From Thermoproteota archaeon (lineage in GTDB: Archaea; Korarchaeota; JAOZGF01; JAOZFZ01), in the NCBI GenBank assembly GCA_027492035.1, contig JAOZFT010000004.1, forward strand, positions 473,249-537,248: a stretch of DNA of 64,000 nt, in the 5' to 3' direction. Positions 26,483-39,029 of this stretch are shown here, one piece after another (the first letter of the stretch is position 1; each line of letters begins with the position of its first letter). The position numbers were made by a program, and so were the translations under genes. The notes under the pieces were generated by a model. That model made no database searches. It worked only from the letters and a program-made list of their open reading frames with translations, and was not told the origin of the DNA.

Positions 26483-26582
26483 TCTAGGAAATTTAAAAAT
26501 TTAAATTTTTAAAGAACATTCAAACATGTAAAAAATGTTTTAAGAATTTTTAATTACTATTCACTTCACCTTTCTAGGATTA

Positions 26583-28727
26583 ATGGGGTTTTTGATGAAG
26601 AAATTTTTTCGGTTTATGATAATTTGTGGTACAATAACTCTGTTGACTCTATCCCTCCTTAATTCAAACTTGGTAAGCAAAGGATTCCCTCAACCTGCTA
26701 GTTACCCTACTGGTTCATGGCCTCTAGCTGGATGCGATGCTCAAAATTCCAGATTTCAGAAAAGCCCTGGAAGAATCTCAGTCCCTACTGTTTATTTAGA
26801 CAAATACTTGGGTGAAAAGATTTGCAGTATACCTTTAATTGGGGACGTGGATTGCGACGGCGACCCTGAAATACTTATAACTACATTAAATGGCAGCCTG
26901 TTTGTGGTTGATGGTGAATGCAAAGACATAAAATGGAGTGTGTCCTTCAGTTCTCCTATTTACTCAAGCCCAGCATTCGGGAAATTATTCTCTGGAAATG
27001 GTTTCGGAATAGTTGTAACTTTATACTCGGGTGAAATATACTGTTTATCAAGCTCAGGGGAAACTGTTTGGAAGTATTCAACACACTCATTAATTAAGGC
27101 GTCACCGGTTTTAGCTGATATAAACAATGATTACTGGCCTGAAGTCATAGTTGGTGGAGAAGACGGGGTCCTTTACATTCTATCTCATTCAGGGACCTTA
27201 ATTAAGGAAATGCATTTAAACCACTCCATCGAAACCCGGGTGGTTGTTGGGGATGTTGACATGGACGGTGGACTTGACACCATTTTTGTTACTCTAAAAA
27301 ATTACGCAGTTTATAGTGTAGACAGCCAAAATTTTTCCATCAACTGGAAAACCTATTTCAACGTAATTGAGAAGCCGCCTTTCTTTGGTGACGTGAACAC
27401 TTCAAACCCGGGGATGGAATTGCTTGTTTCAGCTGGGCCTTTGACCATTTTAAATGCAAGCAATGGAGTTAAGCTTTGGAGAAGCAGCATAGCTTGGAGT
27501 GAATTAGTTTCTCCATCTCTTTCTAACCTTGACAGGTTTTATCCTTTAGAAATTATTTCAGTAGATTCTTCAAGTATTTTCTGTTTAAAAAGCACAGATG
27601 GCGGGTTAAACTGGATATTCAGTGGCCTCAGCCCCTTCTCTAACGAGTTCTCAACTGTAGATATAGATGGCGACGGCTATTTAGAAATAGTTGCTGTAAC
27701 TGTCAATGGAGAAGTTTGCAGTATTAACTGTACAGGCAAAGCTGACTGGGTTTATAATTCTTCACGGGAAGTAAGTGGTGGGTTATCGGTCGGAGACGTA
27801 AATGGTGACTCTCTTTCTGAAATTGTTTTCGGAACATTGGATGGTCACTTAATTGTTCTCACTGGAGCTAAGGGATGGGTTACCCCCGCTCCAGACCTGG
27901 CAGTTTCGCAAGTTGAATGCCCAGATGTCTTCTTAGTAGGGGAAAAGGCAACTTTTCAGGTCACTGTTTCTAATCTTGGATCAAAGGATGCTTATAACTT
28001 CAATGTTTCTCTTTTCCAGAACGGAAATGAAGTATCGTTTCAAAAAATTAATCACTTACCCAGCGGCTCCTTTAAAGACATCACTTTATCCTGGGTCCCT
28101 AACTCCACTGAACAAGTTTCTTTAAGAATAGTTACTGACCCGGAAAACGTAGTTATCGAACGTTTCAAATGGAATAATGAATGGGTTCTAACTGTTACAC
28201 CGGAAGAATTAACTCTTTCCCTTTTAAAGAAAATCAAACATTTCGTTGTGATCGTCAATTTTAATTCTTCTGATCTTGATTCTTCAAGCTATCTCTACCC
28301 CACTTTAACTACAGAGTTAAAGGATGCAACCTATAATAACTTTAAGGAGTCCCTTAATGTTTTCTTTGTGGGAGGCCCTCTCTCAAACCCCTTAATTAAT
28401 AAATATAACCTGTTAAAGGGGTTTAAATTTGAATTCTTTAAGGAGAAAATTGTTTTCTTAACTAAGAAAAGCAAGGTGGAACTGAATAGAAGCCTCTTTA
28501 AAAGTGAGGATTACGGCGTTATTTCTGTCTGTTTTGACAGAAACAAACTCATAGTGTTAATTGAAGGTATAACAAGGTATGGTACTGCAGCTGCTTGTAA
28601 ATACCTTATGGAGAACTTCAATTCTCTGCCAGACTCCCAAACCATAATTTTGAAATGGATTGATGTTGACAGCAGCAGAAGCGTTACACCAACTGATTCA
28701 ATTGAGGTCTACAAAACAGAAAAATGA
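26583..28727 (+). CDS. Large secreted beta-propeller protein with CARDB domain
   Basis: Surface protein of 714 aa with an N-terminal signal segment (FMIICGTITLLTLSLLNSN). Residues about 70-430 hold repeated FG-GAP/PQQ-like blades, each with an aspartate-rich turn (GDVDCDGDPEI, ADINNDYWPEV, GDVDMDGGLD, VDIDGDGYLEI, GDVNGDSLSEI) likely to bind calcium. A CARDB domain (PDLAVSQVECPDVFLVGEKATF) follows at about 435-540. The C-terminal 170 residues contain FVGGPLSNPL and EGITRYGTAAACKYL, reminiscent of archaeal S-layer outer domains. No C-terminal anchor is obvious. The ligand or role is unknown. Confidence 0.82.
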   Translation: MGFLMKKFFRFMIICGTITLLTLSLLNSNLVSKGFPQPASYPTGSWPLAGCDAQNSRFQKSPGRISVPTVYLDKYLGEKICSIPLIGDVDCDGDPEILITTLNGSLFVVDGECKDIKWSVSFSSPIYSSPAFGKLFSGNGFGIVVTLYSGEIYCLSSSGETVWKYSTHSLIKASPVLADINNDYWPEVIVGGEDGVLYILSHSGTLIKEMHLNHSIETRVVVGDVDMDGGLDTIFVTLKNYAVYSVDSQNFSINWKTYFNVIEKPPFFGDVNTSNPGMELLVSAGPLTILNASNGVKLWRSSIAWSELVSPSLSNLDRFYPLEIISVDSSSIFCLKSTDGGLNWIFSGLSPFSNEFSTVDIDGDGYLEIVAVTVNGEVCSINCTGKADWVYNSSREVSGGLSVGDVNGDSLSEIVFGTLDGHLIVLTGAKGWVTPAPDLAVSQVECPDVFLVGEKATFQVTVSNLGSKDAYNFNVSLFQNGNEVSFQKINHLPSGSFKDITLSWVPNSTEQVSLRIVTDPENVVIERFKWNNEWVLTVTPEELTLSLLKKIKHFVVIVNFNSSDLDSSSYLYPTLTTELKDATYNNFKESLNVFFVGGPLSNPLINKYNLLKGFKFEFFKEKIVFLTKKSKVELNRSLFKSEDYGVISVCFDRNKLIVLIEGITRYGTAAACKYLMENFNSLPDSQTIILKWIDVDSSRSVTPTDSIEVYKTEK

Positions 28728-28866
28728 ATTCTTTACTTTTATATTAAACATAACCCTAAAACGTTAAATTTTTGAAGAGTTAAAAGAGAAATCATTTATT
28801 TAGAGATGATTAAACCGACCTGCACTGAGTTCTGCTATGATGCTATGCACCACCACTGATCTATTT

Positions 28867-31062
<2,196 letters not shown>

Positions 31063-31216
31063 TTATCCCTTAAACATAACAAATTAAGTTAGGGCTTCAT
31101 TAAGACCTGAATTTCCTCTCTCCCCCATTTTCAAGCTTAATGATATCTTTCAATTGTTTGCTTAAAAAACTTTCCCCAAAAACTTGAAACCCCTTTTTCT
31201 AAAAAACTATTCTCCC

Positions 31217-33121
31217 TCACATTTTTTCAGGTGCTGGAATGCCTAATAAGTTAAGTCCATTCTCCAAAACCTGCTTAACTCCCTTAACCAACTCTAACCT
31301 GAATCTTTTATTTCCCCCCTTTTCAGCTTTTAAAACAGGTATATTTTGGTAAAACTTGTTGAAGGTAAGAGAAAGTTCTGTTAAGAATTGACAAATCACT
31401 TGGGGTGAAAGGGTTTCTCCGGCTTTTTTAACTATGGAGGGGAACTCATAAAGCTTCTTCAAAACCTCCTTTTCCATATCCTTCAACTCTTCAAATTCAT
31501 TTGACTCCTCTATTTCTTGTTCCTTTGCTTTTTCAATTATCCTATTAGCTCTGGCGTAGGTGTACTGGATGTAAGGGCCTGTGTTTTCTTTTAACTCCAG
31601 TGCTTTCTTAATATCAAAGACAACCCATTTCTCCCTTGAGGTTTTAAGCAGCTCAAACTTTAAAGCACCTACAGCCACTTCCTCAGCTTTTTCTTCAACC
31701 CATTCATCAGGTTCATCTCTATTCCTCCTCCTTGTTTCAATTCTTGTTAATTTTTTAAGTTCATCTAACACATCGTCAGCGTTCACAACTAGCCCCTTTC
31801 TGCCAGACATTTTCACAGCTTTCTTTAAATCTTTCCTCTCCTTCTGTTCGTTCTCCAACAGTTCTTCAACTGTTTCTCGGCTTAAAGTTAACAAGCCGTA
31901 ACTGTAATGTAAGTACTTTTTTTTACACCCTATCAAATTAAGAGATGTTTTCACCACTCTCTGCGCATGTTTCTGTTCAGAACCTATAACTGCGATAGTG
32001 TAGTCAGCATCGCTCCATAGATATTTACCTGTTTCTCTAGGTACGGTAGTGAATAACGAAACCTTGTTTGGTTGTAAACAAAATTCTTTAATGAAAAATT
32101 TATGCTTCTCCCTTAAGCAGTTAAGTTTCCACATTGCAAAGGCTATATCTTTAGCCACATACACTGATGTTCCATCGCTCCTAACCAAAACTTCTTCTGC
32201 ATCCTTTTGCTTGGAAAAGAAGGGGTCTTTTGACAAATCAAGAATCCAGCACCCCTTTTTCTCACCTTCATTTTTTTTAATTATTTTACCCGTTTCTTTT
32301 AATTCATTAAAAGCTTTCTCCCATAAACCAGACTTTAAAATATCTGTCTCCCATATTAAATAATTAAAGTATACCTTTATCCTCCAGCAGGTTTCAAGTT
32401 GGGATTTAACAACTTTTTCAGCTAATTCTCTAGCAAATTTCGAATAAGTATTGTTTCCCTCCTCAATTTTAGCAATTATTTCCCTAAGTTTCTTCTCAAA
32501 TTCAGGTTTCTCTTCCACTATCTTAAAAACTTGGGAATAAACTTTTCCGCAATAATGGTCAAATTTCTCTTTCTTTTTCGACTGCAGAGGAAAACCTAGT
32601 TCTGTGTGGGCGAGGACGTTGTAAGCCATTTGGACGCCGCTATCATCAATGTAGTTAACAACCGTTACATTGTAACCTGTAAATTTCATTATCCTTGCTA
32701 AGGCATCTCCCAAACAAGTGTTTCTAAGTATTCCTACATGTAAAGGTTTATTAGGGTTGGCGCTTGTATGTTCAAGTAAAACTTTCTCTCCCTTACCTAA
32801 ATTAACCTCGCCATACCTCCCTTTCTTACTGGAAATTTCACTAAAAACAAATTTAGAAACTTCTCTCCAGTTAAGAAAGAAATTTAAGTAGCCATTTACC
32901 GCCTCCACTTTCTGAATAATTTTTGAAGGCTTGATTTTTTCTGCTAGTTCTTCAGCTATTCCTCTAGGATCTTTTTTTTCTCTTTTTGCTACTTGAAAAG
33001 CTATTGTGGAGGTGTAGTCTCCATGCTGCGGAGAGTCAGGTTTTCTCACAGTTTTTTCGATATCTTCTCGGGGATAAAACCGGGAAAGTACTTCAACAAT
33101 TTCTTTCTTAAGGTCCATCAT
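31217..33121 (-). CDS. argS: Arginyl-tRNA synthetase
   Basis: Class I aminoacyl-tRNA synthetase that charges tRNA-Arg. It has the additional N-terminal ArgRS domain (VEAVNGYLNFFLN), the HIGH-type motif in EHTSANPNKPLHVGILRNTCLGD, and the KMSKS-equivalent KMSGRKGLVV. The anticodon-binding DALR domain closes the protein (YIQYTYARANRII...). At 634 aa it is a normal archaeal ArgRS. It is monocistronic with a divergent promoter region shared with apgM. Confidence 0.96.
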   Translation of the reverse strand: MMDLKKEIVEVLSRFYPREDIEKTVRKPDSPQHGDYTSTIAFQVAKREKKDPRGIAEELAEKIKPSKIIQKVEAVNGYLNFFLNWREVSKFVFSEISSKKGRYGEVNLGKGEKVLLEHTSANPNKPLHVGILRNTCLGDALARIMKFTGYNVTVVNYIDDSGVQMAYNVLAHTELGFPLQSKKKEKFDHYCGKVYSQVFKIVEEKPEFEKKLREIIAKIEEGNNTYSKFARELAEKVVKSQLETCWRIKVYFNYLIWETDILKSGLWEKAFNELKETGKIIKKNEGEKKGCWILDLSKDPFFSKQKDAEEVLVRSDGTSVYVAKDIAFAMWKLNCLREKHKFFIKEFCLQPNKVSLFTTVPRETGKYLWSDADYTIAVIGSEQKHAQRVVKTSLNLIGCKKKYLHYSYGLLTLSRETVEELLENEQKERKDLKKAVKMSGRKGLVVNADDVLDELKKLTRIETRRRNRDEPDEWVEEKAEEVAVGALKFELLKTSREKWVVFDIKKALELKENTGPYIQYTYARANRIIEKAKEQEIEESNEFEELKDMEKEVLKKLYEFPSIVKKAGETLSPQVICQFLTELSLTFNKFYQNIPVLKAEKGGNKRFRLELVKGVKQVLENGLNLLGIPAPEKM

Positions 33122-33341
33122 AGTCCTTCCCTTACCTTGAAAGATTTAGGTAGAGATACTGGAAACCATCTTAAATTGGAAAGGTTTCTAAATCTTTTTC
33201 CTCCTACATTCTTTCATTTACCGAAAAAAGGAGTGAATTATATAAGTGTTAAAATAAAAATTTTTTAAACCTTTTAAATTTAAGCTCCCCTCTAAAGTCA
33301 AAATAGATTTTGAAGAGTAAAGGGAAGGTGGATTTTTAAAG

Positions 33342-34646
33342 ATGTTTAACCAAAAAATCCTTTTGTTAATATGCGACGGGATGGCTGACAGGCCTTTAAG
33401 GGCATTCAATAATAGAACTCCATTGGAAAAAGCTGAATCGCCTAACCTCGACTTTCTTGCAAAGAAAGGAGTTACAGGGTTAATGGATCCTATTTCTCCA
33501 GGTGTCTCCCCTCCCAGCGACTCATCTCACCTCTTCATTTTCGGTTATGAAAGTAAAGATCATCCTGGAAGAGGTGTAATAGAAGCTTTGGGGGCCTCAA
33601 TACCTTTAAATAGGGAATCTGTGGCTTTCAGGTGCAACATAGCTACAGTTGAAAGAAAAAGTAACCAATTAATTGTGAAAGATAGGAGAGCTGGAAGAAT
33701 AAAAGGGAAAGATGCGGAGGAAGCCGCTAAAATAGTTAATGAAATAGGAGAAATCGACGGTGTGAAAGTTAAATTCTTTCATACGTTAGAGCATAGGGGC
33801 GTTCTGGTTTTAGAGGGTAACTTGTCAAGTCAAGTGACAGACATGGATCCTCAAGTCACAAATTTGCCCGTGGCTAAAGCTAAACCCAAAATTGAAGCTG
33901 GGAAAGATTTGAAAGCAATTAAAACCGCTGAAGTATTGAACAAATTCGTTTTAAAAACATTCACTTTGCTTAATGAGGCGTCTTTTAATGTCGAAAGGAC
34001 AAGTAAAGGGTTGCCTCCTGGAAACATAATTCTACTCAGGGGAGCAGGCAAATTGACTTTTGCAAAGAGTTTTAGTGAAAAATGGGGGTTAAAGTCGGCA
34101 GCAGTTGCCGGGGCTCCGCTCTACAAAGGGTTAGCTAAATTTGCAGGTATGCAGCTCCATGAAACACCTGGTGCGACAGGTTTAGTAGATACAGATTACA
34201 AGGGAAAAATAAATAAAGCCTTAGATTTACTTGGAGAATATGATTTCGTCTTTGTCCATATAAAGGCTTCAGATGTGGCAAGCCATAAAAAGGATTGCTT
34301 GTTGAAAAAGAAAGTCATTGAAAAAATTGATGAAGCTGTTGAACCGTTGGTTGAAACAAAGGATGTGTTAAAGATTATAACAGCTGATCATACAACCTCT
34401 TCAGAGCTAGGTATCCATACAGGTGAACCTGTCCCTCTACTAATTAATGGTTTATCTGTCAGAGTGGATAAAGTAGAAAAATTCGGTGAAAGAGAAGCAG
34501 CTAATGGTGGATTAAACAGAATTAAGGGACTAGATTTAATGCCTATTTTAATAAGTTTATCGAATCGTTCAATTGAGTACGGAGTAAGGGTTACTCCAGA
34601 AGAGAAGTTGTTTCTTGACACTAATTATGAACCTCTTAAGCTGTGA
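33342..34646 (+). CDS. apgM: 2,3-bisphosphoglycerate-independent phosphoglycerate mutase, archaeal type
   Basis: Interconverts 3- and 2-phosphoglycerate in glycolysis and gluconeogenesis. Alkaline-phosphatase-superfamily metal ligands are evident: LLICDGMADRP at the start, the nucleophile Ser in GVSPPSDSSHL, and the C-terminal HIKASDVASHKKD and ITADHTTSSELGIHTGEPVPLL. At 434 aa it is slightly longer than typical (about 410). It starts with ATG and is followed by the geranylgeranyl reductase after 17 nt. Confidence 0.95.
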   Translation: MFNQKILLLICDGMADRPLRAFNNRTPLEKAESPNLDFLAKKGVTGLMDPISPGVSPPSDSSHLFIFGYESKDHPGRGVIEALGASIPLNRESVAFRCNIATVERKSNQLIVKDRRAGRIKGKDAEEAAKIVNEIGEIDGVKVKFFHTLEHRGVLVLEGNLSSQVTDMDPQVTNLPVAKAKPKIEAGKDLKAIKTAEVLNKFVLKTFTLLNEASFNVERTSKGLPPGNIILLRGAGKLTFAKSFSEKWGLKSAAVAGAPLYKGLAKFAGMQLHETPGATGLVDTDYKGKINKALDLLGEYDFVFVHIKASDVASHKKDCLLKKKVIEKIDEAVEPLVETKDVLKIITADHTTSSELGIHTGEPVPLLINGLSVRVDKVEKFGEREAANGGLNRIKGLDLMPILISLSNRSIEYGVRVTPEEKLFLDTNYEPLKL

Positions 34647-34663
34647 AAAAGGTTTGAGGGAAA

Positions 34664-35842
34664 ATGGAGGAATATGACGTTGTGGTTGTAGGGGCAGGGC
34701 CAGCTGGATGTACAGCAGCTTATTATTCCTCACGTCAAGGATTAAAAACGTTGTTGGTTGAAAGAAAGAAAAGAGTAGGGTTTCCTGTCCAATGTGGTGA
34801 ACTTATGCCTACTCTTGAGCTTGTTAAGAAAATATTTAAAAACCTTCCAAACCCTGAAGAGCTCTTCATTTATCCAGAAAATGTAGTTGAACAGGAAATA
34901 AATGAATTAGCTGTTGGAGACTCTGAAAAAATACATTTTACAATTGAAATGAGTCTTTGTTCAATTGATAGGGAAAAATTCGATAATTACCTATTTAGGA
35001 AAGCTAAGGAATCAGGGGCCTATACAATGACATCAACTTACTTCTCAGACATGAAAAATGATGGAACCATCCTTTTAAAAAGAAGAAACGAGGAATTCAA
35101 AGTTAAAACGAAACTGGTCATAGGTGCAGATGGTATCTTCTCAACAGTAGCTAAAAAAAACAATCTTTCAAGAAATGAAAAAGCTTATCCTACTCTTCAG
35201 TACACTTTACAAAATACGAAATTAGAGGATGACAGAGTTTACATGTTTTTTGATAGGATGAACTCCCCTGACGGATTTGTTTGGTTGATTCCGAAAAAAT
35301 CAAGAAGAGTAAACGCTGGTTTAGGGTTCCCGAAATATGCAGCAGAACTCACCAAACTAAAAACTCAACTTGACAACTTCATTTCAAATCATCCTGCTAC
35401 GAAGTCAAGCTTAGAAGGTGCAGAGGTTGAAAAAGTCACAGCTGGATGGGTTCCTGTTGGGGGGCCGCTGAAAAAAACATGGTCTGAAACAAAGGAGGTC
35501 AAAGTAGTCTTGATTGGTGACGCAGGGGGTTTTGTAGCTGCCCACAATGGTGCAGGCGTACCTGGCGCCTTAATAACTGGAAAAATCGCTGGTGAAATTG
35601 CTTATTTAAATATAAAAGAGCATAAAAGTATTTCTTTATATGAGAGAAAATGGAGAAGAGAAGTAGGTAAACCACTCTTCAATTCATTGAAAATTTTGAA
35701 TATGGTTTTGCCTCTCTACCAAAACAAAGAGAAATTTGAAAAACTTTTATCGAGGGTAAATAAAAAATTGATCGAGAAAGCTTTTTATACAGAGATTCCT
35801 TGGCAGTTTCATTTATTCCCATTACTTAAAATAATACTCTAG
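34664..35842 (+). CDS. Geranylgeranyl reductase (archaeal lipid saturation)
   Basis: Flavoprotein that hydrogenates the geranylgeranyl chains of archaeal membrane lipids. It has VVVGAGPAGCTAAYYSSRQG at the N-terminus, PVQCGELMP (conserved Cys), the substrate motif FVWLIPKKSRRVNAGLGFP (around residue 205) and LIGDAGGFVAAHNGAGVPGAL (around 285). Length 392 aa is normal. It follows apgM by 17 nt and its 3' end overlaps the convergent helicase gene by 4 bp. The intact motifs make it the stronger candidate, of the two family members here, for core lipid reduction. Confidence 0.92.
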   Translation: MEEYDVVVVGAGPAGCTAAYYSSRQGLKTLLVERKKRVGFPVQCGELMPTLELVKKIFKNLPNPEELFIYPENVVEQEINELAVGDSEKIHFTIEMSLCSIDREKFDNYLFRKAKESGAYTMTSTYFSDMKNDGTILLKRRNEEFKVKTKLVIGADGIFSTVAKKNNLSRNEKAYPTLQYTLQNTKLEDDRVYMFFDRMNSPDGFVWLIPKKSRRVNAGLGFPKYAAELTKLKTQLDNFISNHPATKSSLEGAEVEKVTAGWVPVGGPLKKTWSETKEVKVVLIGDAGGFVAAHNGAGVPGALITGKIAGEIAYLNIKEHKSISLYERKWRREVGKPLFNSLKILNMVLPLYQNKEKFEKLLSRVNKKLIEKAFYTEIPWQFHLFPLLKIIL

Positions 35843-37497
35843 TATGGTGGTAATTCCCCTCTTCTTCTTAAGGATAAATTCTCATCTATGCTTTTTGCAG
35901 CAATTATTTCTATCAGTTTAGCTTTTCTTCCCTTTTTACGCATTATCCGCCCAAGTCTTTGCAAATATTGCCTTGTGGAGCCTGTGCCGCTGAGTATAAT
36001 TCCGACTAAAGCGTCAGGAACATCTATTCCTTCATCTAAAACTTCACCTGAACAAATAACATTTATCTCTCCCCTCGAAAACATTTCTAAAATTTTTCTC
36101 CTTTCATCTCTCGGGGTTTCATGGGTGATTTCAGGTATAAGGAAGGTTCTAGATATTTTCTTCACTAAATCTACATACCTCGAAAAAATAATTACCTTCT
36201 CCCCCCTGAATTTCTCAAGAAGCTTCTCTAAAACATCTATTTTTCTTTCAGCATTTAAAGCTATTTGATTGGCTTTATTTTTAGCTCTTAAGGCTTCTAA
36301 AGCTTGTTTATTATATTTAGCCTTTCTCAAAACTAAATTGAAGGCTTCAATCGGACTTTTCACTTGTGGAAAATTTTGCCTAACAAAGCTCCAGTAGTGG
36401 TTCATCAATTTTCTATATTCCCTTTTCTCCTTTTCAGTTAAGTCTACAAAGATTTTCTCTTCTTCAAACTCTTCTATATATCCCTTCCTTTGCAACTCAG
36501 TTGTTTCTGCAGCGACAATGAAGGGACCTATTAACTTAGGCATTTCTAAATGGAGAACATCCTTTCTTACAGGCGTAGCTGTTAATCCTAACCTAAAAGG
36601 TGAAATTGTGAATTTTAAAGCTGTACTGTAACTTGGTGAAACAGAATGGTGGCATTCATCCGCAATTATTAAACCAAATTTATCAGTTATTCTTCGGACA
36701 TATTTAGAAGCAGATTTGTAGGTTGCAACAGTTATTTCATTTACATTTCTTTCTCCTCCACCCAAAATACCTATTTCACATTCCTCTACTGCCAAATATT
36801 TCACTATCCTTTCTTTCCATTGATGAAGCAAGTCGATTGTGGGAACTAAGACAATTGTCTTCATTTTCAAATCATAAATTGCTTTTAAGGCTATGAATGT
36901 TTTGCCACTGGCCACTGGACTTACAATTACCCCCCTACAGCCCTCCCCTTTCCACTGATTGTAAGCTTTTATTTGGTAGTCTCTAAGCTTAAATTTAGGT
37001 TCATTACTTAATGGAAAGGAGAGTTTAAAGTTTAATTTAGAGTTTGTTTTGGTTTTAAAACCTAATTTCTCCAGTTTACTTTTTAGCTGAGGAAATAAGT
37101 AAGGATAGGTCCGGAAGGTGTTTGAAGCTATTTCATAAACTAGAGGATTTATCCCTGAATTTCTTAGTTTAGTTACTGCGTTGCGGAATTCAGGTGAAGA
37201 AATAATTAAATCAGAACCCTGTAGTTTTATATAGATAACGTGTTTACCTCTTTCTCTCTCCTCAATGTACCTCTTTAATTCCTTACTAAGATAGAAACCA
37301 TTTTCTTGAAGAATTTCTTCCAATAATTCTGTTTTACCTACGCATTTTTCCAGGTTCAACTTGAAAATATAACCTTCTCCATCGAAACCAACTGAATCAG
37401 AAAAACTTAACAATTTCGTGAGTTTGTTGCTTGTTAACTCCCTAACTTTAAAATATTTATTTTTTAAAGTTAATACTTTACTGTCACTTTTACTCAT
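35839..37497 (-). CDS. XPB/Rad25-like SF2 DNA helicase
   Basis: 3'-5' DNA translocase of the XPB class. After an N-terminal damage-recognition-like domain (to about residue 175) come the Q-region LRDYQIKAYNQW, motif I VSPVASGKTFIALKA, motif II LIIADECHHS, motif III GLTATPVRKD (the XPB 'RED' position reads RKD), and motif VI QYLQRLGRIMR. Motif II as DECHH is common outside eukaryotic XPB. No Bax1 nuclease gene is adjacent. It is 35 nt after npdG on the same strand. Length 552 aa is typical. Confidence 0.88.
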   Translation of the reverse strand: MSKSDSKVLTLKNKYFKVRELTSNKLTKLLSFSDSVGFDGEGYIFKLNLEKCVGKTELLEEILQENGFYLSKELKRYIEERERGKHVIYIKLQGSDLIISSPEFRNAVTKLRNSGINPLVYEIASNTFRTYPYLFPQLKSKLEKLGFKTKTNSKLNFKLSFPLSNEPKFKLRDYQIKAYNQWKGEGCRGVIVSPVASGKTFIALKAIYDLKMKTIVLVPTIDLLHQWKERIVKYLAVEECEIGILGGGERNVNEITVATYKSASKYVRRITDKFGLIIADECHHSVSPSYSTALKFTISPFRLGLTATPVRKDVLHLEMPKLIGPFIVAAETTELQRKGYIEEFEEEKIFVDLTEKEKREYRKLMNHYWSFVRQNFPQVKSPIEAFNLVLRKAKYNKQALEALRAKNKANQIALNAERKIDVLEKLLEKFRGEKVIIFSRYVDLVKKISRTFLIPEITHETPRDERRKILEMFSRGEINVICSGEVLDEGIDVPDALVGIILSGTGSTRQYLQRLGRIMRKKGRKAKLIEIIAAKSIDENLSLRRRGELPPY

Positions 37498-37532
37498 TTA
37501 TGTGAAGACCTTTTATTTTCCAGTTTCTAAAA

Positions 37533-38255
37533 CTAGATGAGACCTTTTTCCTTGTATATCTCTATTAATTTTTCTGCTGTGAAATTTAAGTTTGTTATCT
37601 TTACCCCTAAAGGACCTGTTTTCAAAGTAATTACGTGGTTTACTAGTAAAGGAGTAATAACCTCTGGGATTACAGAGTTTTCTAATGGACCTCCATCAAT
37701 AGGTCTTAATCCGGGAATTAATCTGACAAGTTCCATAACAACTTTCTTAGCTTCTTTCTCACCGCAAACAATTATATCGCAGTTTATCTCCCTCCTGTTT
37801 AAGTCTTGAACAGCTGCTGCACCTACATTATGGAAAGCTGAAGCTACTCTAACATGAGTTGGTGTAACTTTCCTTATTTCGTTTGCTACTGATCCCTCTT
37901 TTGAAAGGACAGGCTTTAAACCATACTTTCCCTTCACCATAGGTACAATGGTTGAAACCAGTATACTCCCTTCCTTAAAGTTTTCTTTCAATCCCTCCAC
38001 TGTTTTTGTATGATAAGGGTAAGGGACTGTTAAGAATGAAACATCCGCCACCTTTACTGCTTCATTGTTCACCATGCCTTTCACCCTGTTTTTAGTGTAC
38101 TTCTTCAAAATCTCATTTGCATCGTTTGCTCTCCTTAAAGCTTTCTCTTGCTTTCTTGAACCTATTATAACTTCTTCTCCAGCTACAGCAAATCTCAAAA
38201 CAAGTCCAAAACCTAAGTCGCCAGTGCCTCCCAACACGGCAATTTTTCTTTTCAA
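37533..38255 (-). CDS. npdG: F420H2:NADP oxidoreductase
   Basis: Transfers hydride between reduced coenzyme F420 and NADP. The NADP motif is VLGGTGDLGFGLVLRFAVAGEEVIIGSRKQEKA, near-identical to the family pattern, with SFLTVPYPYH and HNVGAAAVQDL following. Length 240 aa is normal. It lies 114 nt from upp and 35 nt before the helicase. Its presence shows the organism makes or uses F420. Confidence 0.93.
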   Translation of the reverse strand: MKRKIAVLGGTGDLGFGLVLRFAVAGEEVIIGSRKQEKALRRANDANEILKKYTKNRVKGMVNNEAVKVADVSFLTVPYPYHTKTVEGLKENFKEGSILVSTIVPMVKGKYGLKPVLSKEGSVANEIRKVTPTHVRVASAFHNVGAAAVQDLNRREINCDIIVCGEKEAKKVVMELVRLIPGLRPIDGGPLENSVIPEVITPLLVNHVITLKTGPLGVKITNLNFTAEKLIEIYKEKGLI

Positions 38256-38369
38256 TTTTAAGCACCTTTAATCAAATTTAAATTCTTAAAAAGGAAGACA
38301 TTTCTTAAGAAATGTTTTTAACTTGTCCTTTAACAAACTCTCATTTGATTTTTTTCCTTTATAAATTGT

Positions 38370-39029
38370 TCATTCACCGAAGGCCCGGTCACCTGCATCA
38401 CCTAAACCTGGGACAATATACCCTTTACTGTTAAGCTCAGGATCTATTGCTAAAGTGTAGATTTCCACGAAGGGGAATCTGTCAAGTATCCTCTTTACCC
38501 CTGTCTCTGCAGAAACAACACAAGCAACTATTAACCTCTTAGGTTTCTTTATTTTTATGATTTTCTCTATTACTGCTTCTAAAGTGGATCCTGTAGCCAG
38601 CATGGGGTCAGAAATAATAACTACGGTGTCTTCATGGATGCTTGGAATTTTTACGTAGTTTATTTCAATGTCGAACTTCTCTCCACCCCTGTAGCTTTCC
38701 TCCATCCTTCTTGCACTAATTATTCCTTGTCTTGAAAGGGGAAAAATCCTTATTAACCCCTCTGTTAAAGGTATAGCTGCCCTTAAAACAGTTATTATCA
38801 AAACTTTATCTATCCCCTCTATTTTCACGCCTTTGGTTTTGGCTAAAGGAGTTTCCACTAAAACCTCTCTTTTTTTAAAGGATTTAAGTATTTCGTAACC
38901 CATGTACCTCCCTATTCTTACCAAACTTCTCCTGAACTCTATCTGGCTTAAGTTCTTGTCGCGGACTCTAGTTAATTCTTGTTGCAGGAAAGGATGGTTT
39001 AAAACATGTACTCTTCCATTAACACCCAC
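38370..39029 (-). CDS. upp: Uracil phosphoribosyltransferase
   Basis: Salvage enzyme forming UMP from uracil and PRPP. The PRPP loop is VVIISDPMLATGSTLEAVI and the C-terminal uracil-binding segment is GYIVPGLGDAGDRAFG. Archaeal UPRTases are about 210-220 aa; this is 219. The start overlaps the end of rlmE by 11 bp, so the two are coupled. With the uridine phosphorylase at 22114 it completes uridine to UMP salvage. Confidence 0.95.
   Translation of the reverse strand: MGVNGRVHVLNHPFLQQELTRVRDKNLSQIEFRRSLVRIGRYMGYEILKSFKKREVLVETPLAKTKGVKIEGIDKVLIITVLRAAIPLTEGLIRIFPLSRQGIISARRMEESYRGGEKFDIEINYVKIPSIHEDTVVIISDPMLATGSTLEAVIEKIIKIKKPKRLIVACVVSAETGVKRILDRFPFVEIYTLAIDPELNSKGYIVPGLGDAGDRAFGE

Noticed and set aside
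26486-26545. AT-rich palindromic run with an AAACAT...ATGTTT hairpin after xpf
   Set aside because: Could be a terminator, but archaeal terminators need only T-runs and the stem is short and AT-only; not called.
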